A stretch of DNA of 44,177 nt from Megasphaera hominis (GCF_014269395.1 NZ_JACOGK010000024.1:1-44177), one strand, 5' to 3'; shown: positions 26,270-36,776, numbered from the stretch's first letter. Program-made: numbers and translations. Notes: generated from the letters alone by a model not told the origin.

Positions 26270-29200
26270 TGGCACAGGCATTACCAGCGAGAATACCGTC
26301 ACTGTCAATAGCGGTAAAATCAGCGGCACGGTCTATGGCGCTAGGAGCAATGCGGTTACGTACAATACCCTTACCGTAAACGGCGGTACCATCGACCAGG
26401 GAATCTACGGCGGCTATGCCACAGGTTTTGTGGGCAACAATACCATTACCCTGAATGGCGGCACCGTATCCGGTGACGTGTATGCCGGCTATTCTACAGG
26501 AGATTCCGTAGACGGCAATACGATCAACCTGTACAGGACCAACGTATCTGGCGCCAGCCTCTACGGCGGCGGTGGCAACTCCGTTGATAATAATACACTG
26601 AATGTCTATACCTTAGGCAACAGCGTAGCGAATATCGGCAATTTCCAGAATATCAATTTCTATATCCCTGATGCGGCCAAGACTACGGCCGATGCCACCA
26701 TGCTCACCGTCACAGGCACAGCGGACATCACGAACACAGCCATCAAGGCGGGTATCGCCGACCTCACAGGCTATACGGACGGCACGGTCATCACGCTCCT
26801 GACAGATGCTAGTGGCCTGACGGGTCTCAAGTCATCTGCCGTAGGCACCCTGACGGACAGCGGCTTTGCCCAGACGGGCTATTACCTGACAAAGAGCAAG
26901 GACGGAAAGTCCATTATCCTCACCATTGGCACGAAGCCTACGGATTATGTGTCCATCGTGACCAATGGCCTGACCTCGGCCTATCCGGATTACGATACAG
27001 AGTACCTTGCTAATACGAAGGGAAATACAGTTACGGTCACAGGCAGTACCTTTGCGACGGATCTCTACGGCGCCTATGCCAGCGGCGAAGACACGTCGGA
27101 TAACACAGTCAGCCTGACAGCCGGCACGGTAAACGCATCTGTCTACGGCGCCTTTGGCGGCACAGGCGGCGATCACAATACGGTCACTCTCGGTGCAGCA
27201 GGTACGGATGGACCGACTATTACAGGCAATGTCTACGCCTATGACGGCACGGGTATCACCAGCGAGAACACCGTCACTGCGAATAGCGGCTCTGTAGGCG
27301 GCGCAGTCTACGGCGGCCAGGCCGCAACGGTAACGAAGAGTACCATCGATGTGAACGGCGGCTCTATTACTGGCGGCATCTACGGCGGTTACAGCACCAG
27401 CGGCGGCTCGGTGGATGAAAACGTCATCAACCTGAACGCCGGTACCGTAAGCGGCAGCATCTACGGCGGCTACGCGGAAAACGGCTCCGTCGGCAGCAAC
27501 GTGATCAACCTATACAGCACGGACGTATCCGAGGCCAGCCTCTACGGCGGCTATGGCGGTTCCGTTGATACTAATACGCTGAACGTCTATACCACAGGCA
27601 ATACGGTCCAAAATCTGGGCGGCTTCCAGTACCTCAATTTCTACGTGCCAGATACGGCCGTAAAGGGCGACACGATGCTTACCGTAACAGGTTCGGCCGA
27701 CGTAACGGACGCTGCCATCCAGGCCGGGGTGAAAGATCTGTCGCAGTTTACGGATGGCGACGTCATTACGCTTTTGACGGACACCCAGGGCATTACAGGC
27801 CTGAAGAGCGCAGCCTTGGGCACCTTGACGGACGCGGGCTTTGCCCAAACCGGGTTCTACCTTTCCAAGGACGCTGACGGCAAGGCCGTGTACCTCACCA
27901 TCGGCACGGACCCCAATGGGCCTTTGCCCGGCGATAACGTGACAATTACCACGCATGGCCTTACTGCCTCTTATGGGGATTTCAAAAAGAGCTACCTCTA
28001 CGATACAGAGGAAAACCAAGTCACTGTTAAAGGAGACAACCTGGGGGACGTGTACGGCGCCTATAGTGACAGCGAAACTACGGACAATAATACCGTCACC
28101 CTTCAGGCCGGGACCATCGACGGTTCCGTTACAGGTGCCTACGGGAGGAGAGCCTCCGGCAATCGGGTTACCCTTGGCGCGGCCGGCACAGCCGGTCCTG
28201 CAATCACAGGTGAGGTCCTGGGCGCCAGCGTCAGGAGAGTTGCCTATGATAATGCAGTCACTGTAAACAGCGGGACTATTGCCGGAACGGTCTACGGCGC
28301 TAAGGGCAGTGCGGCTACGTTCAATACGGTGACTGTAAACGGCGGCACCCTGACCAAGGGGATTTACGGCGGTTATAGTGACGATGATGCCTACGGCGCC
28401 ATCAATAACAATACGCTGAATCTCCTAGGCGGTACGGTCTCCGGAGTCATCTATGGCGGCTACACCGAAAACGGTTCTGTGGAGGGCAATGTCATCAACC
28501 TGTACAGTACGGATGTGTCTGGCGCCAGCCTTTACGGCGGCTCCGGCAGTTCCGTTTCCAACAATACCTTAAACGTCTACACCGCAGGGAATACTGTCCA
28601 AAATCTGGGCAGCTTCCAAAATATCAATTTCTACGTTCCGGCAGCCACCGCCGCCGGCAGTACGATGCTTGCCGTGAGCGGCACGGCGGATGTGACGAAT
28701 GCCGTCATCAGCGCGGCTGTGGCCAATATCAATGACTACACGGGCACAACGCTCATCAATTTGCTCACGGCTGACACGCTGACAGGCCTCGACAGCGTCA
28801 CCTTCGGCAGCCTCGTCGATGCAGGCTTTGCCACGAGCGGCTTTACGCTCAGCAAGGGCGCCGATGGCAAATCGGTTCTGCTTACTATTGGTACGGCAGC
28901 CAATGTGGAAATCACCTCCCAGAGCAGCTCCAAAACGCAGAAGTACGATACCTTCCAAACGGATTACCTGGGCGATACGACGGGCAATACGGTCAGTGTC
29001 AGCGGTGGCACCATGACGGCAACGGTCTACGGCGGCTACAACGACAGCACCAATGGCCTGAGCGTCGTAGAAGCCGTTTCCCATAACAGTGTCACCGTCA
29101 GCGGCGGTACTGTAGGCGGTGTCAGCGGCGGTTATACGACGAGCGGCAGTGTCACAGGCAACCAGGTTGCCCTGACGACGGGCACGACGACGGACGGCAC

Positions 29201-30515
29201 AGTCACGACCAGTGCCGTTACAGGCAATGTCTATGGTGCTCAGACCGAAAGCGGCAACGTCGGTTCGACGTCGGCAGGTAATAGCGTCACCATCGCTGCC
29301 GGCACAGTCAGCGGCAATGTCTATGGCGCGGCTACGGCCAACGGCACGGCCACAGGCAACACGGTCACCCTCAAGGCAGCGACGGATGCTACAGGCAACA
29401 CGACGAGTGCTGCGGTTTCGGGCAGTGTCTACGGTGGCCAAAGTACCAGCGGCGACGTGGGCTCCAGCGACGGCGGCAACAGCGTCACCGTTGATGCCGG
29501 CACGGTCAGCGGCAGTGTCTATGGCGGCGCTACCAATGACGGCTCGGCCATTGGCAATCACGTGGTTATTAACGGCGGCACGCTGGGGACGACGACGAGC
29601 GGTACGACAACCCTGCACGGCCTGCGCCTCCTGGCTCTCGTACAGACCGGAACAAGCACTGCAACGAGCTTGTACGGCGGCTATACGACGCAAGGCTTGG
29701 CCAGCGAAAACACGGTCACCATCAATGAAGGGACTGTGAGCGGCAGTGTCTATGGCGGCTATACGGATAGTGGCAACGCCACGCAGAACGTCGTCACCCT
29801 GAAGGGCGGCAGCGTGAGCGGCACGGTCTATGGCGGCTATACGAATAACGGCACAGCCAGCGGCAACACGATCAACGTCTACGGCGGTGACCTCACGGCG
29901 GCCAGCCTGAACGGTGGCTATGGCGTGACTGCAGCTACTGCTACGGCTGCGACGGAAGTTTCCCTCTTGGCTGTGACAGCGGCTACAGATGCCTCTGCGA
30001 CCGGCCTGAGTTCCAGCGATAACACCCTCAATGTCTATACGACGGGCAATACGGTCGCCGGCGTCAGCAATTTCCAAAACCTCAATTTCTATATTCCGTC
30101 TACTGCCGTATCAGGGGACACGCTGCTCACCGTTACGGGTACGGCGGATATTACCAATGCGACCGTAAAAGCCGGTATTGCCGATGCCACGGCCTTGGCA
30201 GAAAACACGCAGATTAATCTCCTGAGCGATGAAAATGGCATTACCGGTGTGGCTACGGCTACATACGGAACGCTGACGGATGCGGGGTTTGCGACACGCA
30301 GCCTGACCATTACACACACGGATACGGATATTTACGCCCTCGTTGGTCCGGCTACAGCGAAAAATAATGACAACAATAATTCCGGTACCAATACGAATAC
30401 AGGCATCCACCTGAGCGCGCAGACGAAGATTTTGCCGGAAAGCCGGTTAGCTGCTTTCTCGATGCTGCGGCGTCGCCAATCGGCGAATACGAACCCTTTG
30501 CCCTGGCCAGCGTAG
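26178..30515 (+). CDS. Autotransporter 1, middle part (modules 6-9, linker)
   Basis: The genuine coding sequence of this frame begins at about 26237, directly after the extra C; the 5' end of the open frame overlaps the previous part as an artefact. It encodes modules 6-9, with FQNxNFYxP at about 26643, 27623, 28612 and 30071. Module 9 is expanded with extra YGG rungs and hydrophobic inserts (LHGLRLLALVQTG, EVSLLAVTAATD). An Asn-rich linker and KILPESRLAAFSML follow, which normally lead into the barrel. The frame then breaks and stops at 30515. There is no own ribosome binding site or signal peptide. Confidence 0.75.
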   Translation: MAAVAVQITQSPSVQQAQTDPTITGNVYAYDGTGITSENTVTVNSGKISGTVYGARSNAVTYNTLTVNGGTIDQGIYGGYATGFVGNNTITLNGGTVSGDVYAGYSTGDSVDGNTINLYRTNVSGASLYGGGGNSVDNNTLNVYTLGNSVANIGNFQNINFYIPDAAKTTADATMLTVTGTADITNTAIKAGIADLTGYTDGTVITLLTDASGLTGLKSSAVGTLTDSGFAQTGYYLTKSKDGKSIILTIGTKPTDYVSIVTNGLTSAYPDYDTEYLANTKGNTVTVTGSTFATDLYGAYASGEDTSDNTVSLTAGTVNASVYGAFGGTGGDHNTVTLGAAGTDGPTITGNVYAYDGTGITSENTVTANSGSVGGAVYGGQAATVTKSTIDVNGGSITGGIYGGYSTSGGSVDENVINLNAGTVSGSIYGGYAENGSVGSNVINLYSTDVSEASLYGGYGGSVDTNTLNVYTTGNTVQNLGGFQYLNFYVPDTAVKGDTMLTVTGSADVTDAAIQAGVKDLSQFTDGDVITLLTDTQGITGLKSAALGTLTDAGFAQTGFYLSKDADGKAVYLTIGTDPNGPLPGDNVTITTHGLTASYGDFKKSYLYDTEENQVTVKGDNLGDVYGAYSDSETTDNNTVTLQAGTIDGSVTGAYGRRASGNRVTLGAAGTAGPAITGEVLGASVRRVAYDNAVTVNSGTIAGTVYGAKGSAATFNTVTVNGGTLTKGIYGGYSDDDAYGAINNNTLNLLGGTVSGVIYGGYTENGSVEGNVINLYSTDVSGASLYGGSGSSVSNNTLNVYTAGNTVQNLGSFQNINFYVPAATAAGSTMLAVSGTADVTNAVISAAVANINDYTGTTLINLLTADTLTGLDSVTFGSLVDAGFATSGFTLSKGADGKSVLLTIGTAANVEITSQSSSKTQKYDTFQTDYLGDTTGNTVSVSGGTMTATVYGGYNDSTNGLSVVEAVSHNSVTVSGGTVGGVSGGYTTSGSVTGNQVALTTGTTTDGTVTTSAVTGNVYGAQTESGNVGSTSAGNSVTIAAGTVSGNVYGAATANGTATGNTVTLKAATDATGNTTSAAVSGSVYGGQSTSGDVGSSDGGNSVTVDAGTVSGSVYGGATNDGSAIGNHVVINGGTLGTTTSGTTTLHGLRLLALVQTGTSTATSLYGGYTTQGLASENTVTINEGTVSGSVYGGYTDSGNATQNVVTLKGGSVSGTVYGGYTNNGTASGNTINVYGGDLTAASLNGGYGVTAATATAATEVSLLAVTAATDASATGLSSSDNTLNVYTTGNTVAGVSNFQNLNFYIPSTAVSGDTLLTVTGTADITNATVKAGIADATALAENTQINLLSDENGITGVATATYGTLTDAGFATRSLTITHTDTDIYALVGPATAKNNDNNNSGTNTNTGIHLSAQTKILPESRLAAFSMLRRRQSANTNPLPWPA

Positions 30516-31285
30516 GCAAGCTGAAGAACTTTACAGGGTCGTACGTAGAAAATCATGGCACGAACCTGGACTTTGGCTTTGCCCGTACGTTACAGGGCCT
30601 GCATAGCACGCTGACTCTCATGCCGTTCATCGAATACGGCCACGGTAATTACACGGCCCACCTCGATGACGGTACGCGTGGTGATGGTAAGAATAGCTTT
30701 ATGGGGGCAGGCTTCCTGGCCCGCAGCGACAATAAAAATGGCTGGTACTATGAAGGCAGTCTCCGTGCCGGTCACGCCAAGAGCGACTACCAGGGCGTCA
30801 TTGAAGGCTACAGGGCTTCCTATAGCAGCGATGCCAATTACGTGGCCATGCACGTTGGTGGTGGCAAGGTCCTGCAACAAGGGGAAAAGGATCTCTTCGA
30901 TTTGTATGGCAGATTTTTCTGGACCCATGAAGCGAGTGATCGCGTGAAACTCATGAGCAGCCTCGGCAGCGCGCCGTATGATTTCGATGCCGTAAATTCG
31001 TATACTACGCGTCTGGGCTTGCGCTGGACGCATAATCTAAGTCAGACCCAGCGTTTCTATGCCGGCCTGGCTTGGGATTATGAATTCAGTGGTACTGCCG
31101 GTGCTGCGTACCGCACACTGCGTACGTCAGAACCGAGCCTCAAGGGCTCCAGTGCCGTTCTGGAACTGGGCTGGCAGCGCCAGCTCACGAAAGCAAATCC
31201 GTGGGGCCTTGACTTAGGCATTACGGCCTATGCGGGAAAACAACAAGGCGCCATGTTCCATACGATGGTGACTTGGAAATTTTAG
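30485..31285 (+). CDS. Autotransporter 1, C-terminal beta-barrel fragment
   Basis: This frame (first internal ATG at 30620) encodes an autotransporter barrel nearly identical in layout to that of the next gene: GEYEPFALASVGKLKNFTGS, FIEYGHGNYTAHLDDGTRGD, many alternating aromatic strands, and a terminal TWKF with the C-terminal Phe expected for BAM recognition. Compared with the paralogue, about 24 residues at the passenger/barrel junction are missing. Without the upstream frame it has no signal peptide. Confidence 0.75.
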   Translation, partial: EYEPFALASVGKLKNFTGSYVENHGTNLDFGFARTLQGLHSTLTLMPFIEYGHGNYTAHLDDGTRGDGKNSFMGAGFLARSDNKNGWYYEGSLRAGHAKSDYQGVIEGYRASYSSDANYVAMHVGGGKVLQQGEKDLFDLYGRFFWTHEASDRVKLMSSLGSAPYDFDAVNSYTTRLGLRWTHNLSQTQRFYAGLAWDYEFSGTAGAAYRTLRTSEPSLKGSSAVLELGWQRQLTKANPWGLDLGITAYAGKQQGAMFHTMVTWKF

Positions 31286-31302
31286 CCTAATTCTTCATAC
31301 AT

Positions 31303-31350
31303 CAGACCTTTTATCATCACCTTGCGTGATGGTAGAGGGTCTGTTTTTTT
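31303..31350 (+). terminator. Intrinsic terminator after autotransporter 1
   Basis: CAGACC/GGTCTG with an inner CATCAC/GTGATG stem is followed by seven T residues, 18 bp after the stop. Confidence 0.8.
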
Positions 31351-31747
31351 ACTTACAAGATATTCTAAAAAGGAATTGAGCGAGAAAAAATATATAATTA
31401 AACAGAATAAGAAAACGCTATTCAGACCATAAGCGATACATATTACATGACATATGTCAATACAATAGAGCGGGTTTCAATGAAAATACGTATTTACTGC
31501 CTCTTGTAGCTTTCGAAAAGACAAGTTTACGTAAATTCGTGAATGTCAATTCGATGCCTGTGATAAAGAAGGTATAATATAATAAATATATAAACTAATA
31601 CTATATAAAAGTACGAGGATAGAAAAGGGACATAAGAAAAAGAATTAAATTGATATTTTTAATAGAATTACAGATATTGTTGTAAAACAAAGCATTTTGA
31701 ACACTTTAACATGATAAATTGAGATAAAAATATTTCTTTTGCTATAT
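31351..31747. other. AT-rich spacer upstream of autotransporter 2
   Basis: About 400 bp of AT-rich DNA between the terminator of autotransporter 1 and the promoter of autotransporter 2. No ORF or RNA gene is recognised here. Confidence 0.5.
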
Positions 31748-31776
31748 TTGACATGTGGACATAAGAGCACTACAAT
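31748..31776 (+). promoter_or_regulatory. Promoter of autotransporter 2
   Basis: TTGACA at 31748-31753 and TACAAT at 31771-31776 with exactly 17 bp between them. This predicts a leader of about 210 nt before the ATG at 31994. Confidence 0.7.
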
Positions 31777-31824
31777 ACAATCAATAAAAATTATTTATAT
31801 ATATAAACTATATATCTATGACCG

Positions 31825-31942
31825 TTCCATGCGGACATGGGGAATAAAATGACGAAAGGGATGAGGGCCTATGCCCAGCCGATGGAAAACGATACAGAAG
31901 CAAATTCGTTAGGCAGCCTGCTCAGGAAGCTGGGGGCTGCCT
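31825..31942 (+). promoter_or_regulatory. Structured leader of autotransporter 2
   Basis: The first hairpin, TTCCATG with CATGG-GGAA (31825-31844), carries ACATGGGGAATA, a 12-mer also found in the leader of autotransporter 3. The second, AGGCAGCC/GGCTGCCT (31911-31942), is a perfect 8-bp stem about 50 nt before the start codon. Confidence 0.5.
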
Positions 31943-31993
31943 GACTGGTACGAACCCTTTTGCGGGCGATTTAAATAGTGGAGATGTGTAAAA

Positions 31994-34900
31994 ATGAAAA
32001 GAATAGGGAAGAAAGAACTGGCATTAGCTATGACCTTAAGTATGCTGGGTGGGGGCCTGGGCATGCAAGCTGTGCAGGCGGCAGATGTCGCCGTTACGAC
32101 GGATCAGACGGGGCCCGTTTACGCGGCGACCGGTGACGGTGTCGAATCGAATAACCTGACTATTGGCTCAGATACGGCGGCGCCGACTATTACGGGCTCA
32201 GCTTACGGTGGTATGGGTACGTCCGGCGGCGCTTACTCGGACACCAATACGGTTACTTTAAATAATGGTACAGTCATGGAAAATCTGTACGGCACGTATG
32301 ATACGGAAGCGGCTACGCTAAGTACAGCCACCGTCAAGGCCGGCACCGTGCAGGGAAGCGTCTATGGCAGTTATAGCCAAAATGGTACGGCAAATTACAG
32401 CCACGTGTATATAGGCACAGATACAGCGAATACGGGTGCCATTTCTATCGGCGGCAGCGTTTACGGCGCCTATTCGGAACAAGGCGATGCCGGCAGCAAC
32501 AGTGTAGAAATCGACCGGGGTACCGTAAAAGGAGACGTCTACGGCGGTTCTGGCATTGGCGGTTCCGGCAGTTCGGTTACCCTGGGGGCCGCGAACAGTA
32601 CCTCTGGCCCGTCCATCGGCGGCTCTGTCTATGGCGGTAATACGCCTGGTGGCATGACCTACCAGAACGTGGTGACCGTGAATAGCGGCAGCGTGGCAGG
32701 CACGGTCTACGGCGCTTCCGGTGCTACGACGACGTACAATACGGTAACCGTCAATGGCGGTACGATTACAGACGGCATCTACGGCAGTTACAGCCCTACC
32801 GGTGGCATGGCGGAAAATAATACCATTACCCTCCAGGGCGGCAAAGTCTCCGGTGATATTTACGGCGGCTATGCCGGCACGAGCGGCAGCTCCAGCAACA
32901 ACACGATTAACCTCTACAGCACTGATCTCTCGGCGGCCAACCTCTACGGCAGCGGCAATGCATCGGCTCAGGGCAATACGCTCAACGTCTATACCTTGGG
33001 CAATACCGTTGCCAATCTGGGCGCCTTCCAAAACCTCAATTTCTACGTTCCGGCAGAGGCGGCGACGAATACGGCTGCCATGCTCACCGTCACGGGCACG
33101 GCCGATGTGACGGGCAGTACCATTAGCGCGGCAGTGCAGGATATTTCTGCCTTTACTAAGGATCAGGTCATTACCCTCCTGACGGACAGTAATGGCATTA
33201 CAGGTCTGGACAGCTTGACCTCCTTTGGCACGCTGGCAGAAGGCACCCTCACGGATGCGGGCTTTGCCCAGACCGGGTTCTATCTGACCCAATCGAGTGA
33301 TGGCAACTCGGTCCTGCTCACGATTGGCACGCAGCCGACGGCTGACAGCGGCTCTGATGACAATACGGTCGTAGCCGGCGACAATGTGGAAATCAGCTCT
33401 GCTGGCAGCACGGCCACGTACGGCGATTTTAAGACCTCTTACCTGGCAGCCAAGGACTCTAATATCGTGACCGTCAAAAGTGGCGACCTCACAGGCGACG
33501 TGTACGGCTCCTACATTGCCGGTGGCGATGCCTTTAGCAATGAAGTCCGAGCCCTCAGCGGCACCATTACGGGCTCAGTCATCGGTGCCCACAGCACAGG
33601 CGGTGCAGATAACGTCGTTACCATCGGTGCTGACGGCTCCACAGACGGCCCGACGATCACGCAGGATGTGTCCGGCACGGATATTGCCGGCACGAGCGGC
33701 AGCACGACGACCAACTACGTGAACATCTACGGCGGTAGCGTCGCAGGAAATGTCTACGGCGCCCGGGGCTTTACGGCTACGCACAACTACGTCAGCCTCT
33801 ACGGCGGCACGGTCAACGACCTCTACGGCAGCTACGGCAGCGACAGCGGCTCCCACGACTATAACTCCGTTTCTATTTATGGCGGCACGGTCAAGGGCAA
33901 TATCTATGGCAGCTACGATGAAAATGGCTCCGTATCGGGCAACATGATCAACCTCTACGGCGGCGACCTGACGGCAGCCAACCTCTACGGCGGCGTCGGC
34001 AACAGCGTGAGTGATAACAGCCTCAACGTGTACAGCGTAGATAATACGGTGGCCAGCATTTCCGGCTTCCAGGTCCTCAATTTCTACGTTCCCAACGATG
34101 TCGTAAACGGTGACACGATGCTCACCGTCACAGGCAGTGCCGATATTACAAACGCCGTCGTCAGCGCCGGTGTAAACAGCCTGGCAGCCTATAGCGGCGG
34201 TAAGACCATTACCTTGATCACCGACACCAATGGCCTCACGGGCCTCGATAGCGTCACCACAGGCATCCTAACGGATTCGGGCTTTGCTACGTCCGGTATG
34301 ACCATTACGAAGTCGGACGATGGTAAGTCTATTATCCTGACCATCGGCAGTGGCAGCGAAAATGGCAATACGACAGACGTTAATGGCCAGACCGTAGATA
34401 ACTCCGTCTATGGCGCGTACAGTGCCGGATCAACCAACCTTACGGGCAACAGTGTGAAGATCACGGCCAGATCCATTACGGGCAACGTCTACGGTGCCTA
34501 TTCGGAAAAGGGCGATGTCGATACGAACGGCGTCGACGCCTACTCCGGTATCATCAGCGGCAAGGTTTACGGCGCCTATACGAACGGCGGCAAGGCCGTG
34601 AATAACACGGTCAGCGTCGCCTCTGGTACGGTCAACGATGATATTATCGGCGCCTATGGCGTGAGCGGCCATGGCAACAGCGTCACTGTCGGCGCTACGG
34701 GAACGGACGGCCCGACACTGAACGGCAACGTCTACGGCGGCGACAGTACAGGTACCATTTATTCCAATACGGTCAACGTCAACAGCGGTACCATCAGTGG
34801 CGCAGTCTACGGTGCCCGCGGCCTGGGCACAACGTATAACACAGTCAACATGAACGGCGGTACTGTTGAAACGGGGATCTACGGCGGCTACAGCGCTACC

Positions 34901-36511
34901 AATGGCTCTGTCGACCACAACACAGTCAACCTCAATGGCGGTACTGTCAGCGGCTCTATTTACGCCGGCTACTCGGAAAAAGGCTCGACCAGCGACAACA
35001 CGCTGAACCTTTACGGCGGTAGCCTTAGCGGTGCCAGTCTCTACGGCGGCGTCGGTGCTACGACTACAGGTGGCAATACGCTCAACGTGTACAGCCTGAA
35101 AAACACGGTCGAAAACCTAGGCGATTTCCAGAATATCAACTTCTACGTCCCGGCCGCGACCCGCACGGGCAGCACCATGCTCACCGTTACGGGTACAGCC
35201 GACGTGACGGATACGGTCATCAGCGCTGCTGTCAAAGATTTGACGGCGTATACAGGCAAGACGGTCATCAACCTCCTGACGGACAGCAACGGTATTACAG
35301 GCCTGGACACATCAAGCTTTGGTACCGTTACGGACGCAGGCTTTGCCACGACAGGCTTTACGCTGTCGAAATCCAAAGACGGCAAGACCGTTCTCCTCAC
35401 GATTGGCAGCGACACGACGAACATCCTGCCGCACACGAGCGACGATACAGCCGATTCCGATAATACAGGAAATGAGGACAACGATAAGGCAAACCAGAGC
35501 ACAGACCCGGATGCTGCTGACGATCATACCGATAGTGGCAATACAAGCAGCAGCAAAGCAAACTGGGCAGATATTCACCTGAATAGCCAGACGAAGATTC
35601 TGCCCGAAAGCCGCCTGGCTGGCTTCTCGATGCTCCGTCAGGCCGGCGACTTCCTGACCGGCGCTGCCTATCACAACGTTGCGGCTACAGCCGACCGGGC
35701 GCAGACGACGGAATACGTGCCCTTTGCCATCGGCAGTGTAGGAAAGATCAAAGATTTCACTGGCTCGTACATTGAAAACCACGGCATGGGGCTGGACTTT
35801 GGCTTTGCCCGCAGACTGCAGCACTCAGGCAGTACGGTGACGCTCGTACCGTTCTTTGAATACGGTCATGGCAACTACACAGGCCACCTCGACGACGGTA
35901 CGCGGGGCGATGGTAAGAATACCTTCATGGGCGCTGGCTTCCTGGCCCGCAGGGACAATGCCAGTGGCTACTACTATGAAGGTAGCGTCCGCGCCGGTCA
36001 CGCTAAGACCGATTACAGCGGCACCATTGCCGGCTACGCTGCGTCGTACGACAGTGACTCGAACTACGTGGCTATGCACGTTGGTGCAGGCAAACTGATT
36101 CCAAGCGGCACGAAAGACCAATACGACCTGTACGGGAAATTCTTCTGGACTCACCAGGCAGGGGACCATGTGACGCTCAACAGCAGCCTGGGCCAGGCAC
36201 CGTACGACTTTGACGCCATCAACTCGTACCGTACGCGCTTAGGCTTGCGCTGGACCCATCAGACCAGCAAGAACCAAAGCATCTACGCCGGCCTGGCCTG
36301 GGATTATGAATTTAGCGGCACTGAAGGTGCTACGTACCGCGGCCTGCGTACGTTGGAACCGAGCCTCAAGGGCTCCAGCGCCGTCATGGAACTAGGCTGG
36401 CAGCGGGAACTGACGAAAGACAGCCCGTGGGGCCTCGACATCGGGCTCATGGGCTATGCAGGGAAACAGCAAGGGGCCATGTTCCATACGCTGGTGACGT
36501 GGAAATTCTAA
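31994..36511 (+). CDS. Autotransporter 2 (three passenger modules, intact)
   Basis: The 1505-residue protein has a signal peptide (ELALAMTLSMLGGGLGMQAV, cleavage near VQAA) and a start motif shared with autotransporter 1 (TTDQTGPVYAAT versus TADRTGPVYTAT). Three modules of YGxY-rich rungs each end in FQxxNFYVP (at about 33027, 34068 and 35127). An acidic Asp/Asn/Ser linker (about residues 1150-1195) follows, then KILPESRLAGFSML and a barrel from about 1235 to the C-terminal TWKF. It should be exported by Sec, inserted by BAM and display its passenger on the surface. It is a paralogue of autotransporter 1 with fewer modules, suggesting growth or loss of modules by recombination. The ligand is unknown. 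Confidence 0.88.
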   Translation: MKRIGKKELALAMTLSMLGGGLGMQAVQAADVAVTTDQTGPVYAATGDGVESNNLTIGSDTAAPTITGSAYGGMGTSGGAYSDTNTVTLNNGTVMENLYGTYDTEAATLSTATVKAGTVQGSVYGSYSQNGTANYSHVYIGTDTANTGAISIGGSVYGAYSEQGDAGSNSVEIDRGTVKGDVYGGSGIGGSGSSVTLGAANSTSGPSIGGSVYGGNTPGGMTYQNVVTVNSGSVAGTVYGASGATTTYNTVTVNGGTITDGIYGSYSPTGGMAENNTITLQGGKVSGDIYGGYAGTSGSSSNNTINLYSTDLSAANLYGSGNASAQGNTLNVYTLGNTVANLGAFQNLNFYVPAEAATNTAAMLTVTGTADVTGSTISAAVQDISAFTKDQVITLLTDSNGITGLDSLTSFGTLAEGTLTDAGFAQTGFYLTQSSDGNSVLLTIGTQPTADSGSDDNTVVAGDNVEISSAGSTATYGDFKTSYLAAKDSNIVTVKSGDLTGDVYGSYIAGGDAFSNEVRALSGTITGSVIGAHSTGGADNVVTIGADGSTDGPTITQDVSGTDIAGTSGSTTTNYVNIYGGSVAGNVYGARGFTATHNYVSLYGGTVNDLYGSYGSDSGSHDYNSVSIYGGTVKGNIYGSYDENGSVSGNMINLYGGDLTAANLYGGVGNSVSDNSLNVYSVDNTVASISGFQVLNFYVPNDVVNGDTMLTVTGSADITNAVVSAGVNSLAAYSGGKTITLITDTNGLTGLDSVTTGILTDSGFATSGMTITKSDDGKSIILTIGSGSENGNTTDVNGQTVDNSVYGAYSAGSTNLTGNSVKITARSITGNVYGAYSEKGDVDTNGVDAYSGIISGKVYGAYTNGGKAVNNTVSVASGTVNDDIIGAYGVSGHGNSVTVGATGTDGPTLNGNVYGGDSTGTIYSNTVNVNSGTISGAVYGARGLGTTYNTVNMNGGTVETGIYGGYSATNGSVDHNTVNLNGGTVSGSIYAGYSEKGSTSDNTLNLYGGSLSGASLYGGVGATTTGGNTLNVYSLKNTVENLGDFQNINFYVPAATRTGSTMLTVTGTADVTDTVISAAVKDLTAYTGKTVINLLTDSNGITGLDTSSFGTVTDAGFATTGFTLSKSKDGKTVLLTIGSDTTNILPHTSDDTADSDNTGNEDNDKANQSTDPDAADDHTDSGNTSSSKANWADIHLNSQTKILPESRLAGFSMLRQAGDFLTGAAYHNVAATADRAQTTEYVPFAIGSVGKIKDFTGSYIENHGMGLDFGFARRLQHSGSTVTLVPFFEYGHGNYTGHLDDGTRGDGKNTFMGAGFLARRDNASGYYYEGSVRAGHAKTDYSGTIAGYAASYDSDSNYVAMHVGAGKLIPSGTKDQYDLYGKFFWTHQAGDHVTLNSSLGQAPYDFDAINSYRTRLGLRWTHQTSKNQSIYAGLAWDYEFSGTEGATYRGLRTLEPSLKGSSAVMELGWQRELTKDSPWGLDIGLMGYAGKQQGAMFHTLVTWKF

Positions 36512-36718
36512 AAAGAAAACCGGGAAGAAGCGAACTGCAAGCCGTCGACAAGGGATCCACGGCACGTTGCTTGACGTTTCGCCTCTATCCCGGCTTTCAG
36601 CCGGACTTTGTGGTGATCCACTGCACGATGCTTGACGTTTCGACTCATCCGACTCGCTACGCGGCCCACCTTCTCTCCAGAGAAGGCAGGGCGCCTGCGG
36701 CGCTTATTTATTCAATCT
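36512..36718. repeat. Repeat-like downstream flank of autotransporter 2
   Basis: The segment starts right after the stop with AAAAAGAAAACCGGGAAG and contains GTCGACAAGGGAT. A similar order occurs after autotransporter 3 (AAAAAGCAAAGCGGGAAAG, GTCGACAGTGGAT). It then carries two variants of the anchor (CGCCTCTATCCCGGC, CGACTCATCCGACTC), short hairpins and CCTTCTCTCCAGAGAAGG. No gene is present. Confidence 0.5.
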
Positions 36719-36776
36719 AAGCAATCTCTTTTGGTCAATTTGCTACGGAAAAAGACTAGGAGGGATTGCTTTTTTG
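36719..36776 (+). terminator. Terminator-like hairpin upstream of autotransporter 3
   Basis: AAGCAATC/GATTGCTT is followed by a run of T residues, with a long loop. The GCAATC...GATTGC arms recur in the orphan hairpin at 43734, which also precedes an adhesin-type leader. Confidence 0.55.

Larger units (their letters stand above)
20468..31285 (+). pseudogene. Giant classical autotransporter 1, interrupted by two frameshifts
   Basis: Over 10.8 kb (about 3600 codons) the pieces form one autotransporter: signal peptide, nine passenger modules, Asn/Thr-rich linker and an outer-membrane barrel ending VTWKF. Frameshift one is an extra C at 26237-26239: GGACCCGACC where sister modules have GGACCGACC. 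Frameshift two, near 30470, is a segment 58 bp shorter than in the paralogue at 31994, just before the barrel. The frame shifts by +1 and then returns to the original frame. As sequenced, the barrel is not joined to a secretable passenger. Either the gene is inactive or switched off, or the long repeats caused assembly errors. Confidence 0.75.

Noticed and set aside
31820..31945. Cyclic-di-GMP or other known riboswitch in the autotransporter 2 leader
   Set aside because: The hairpins are real but the conserved cores of known riboswitches were not found by reading.
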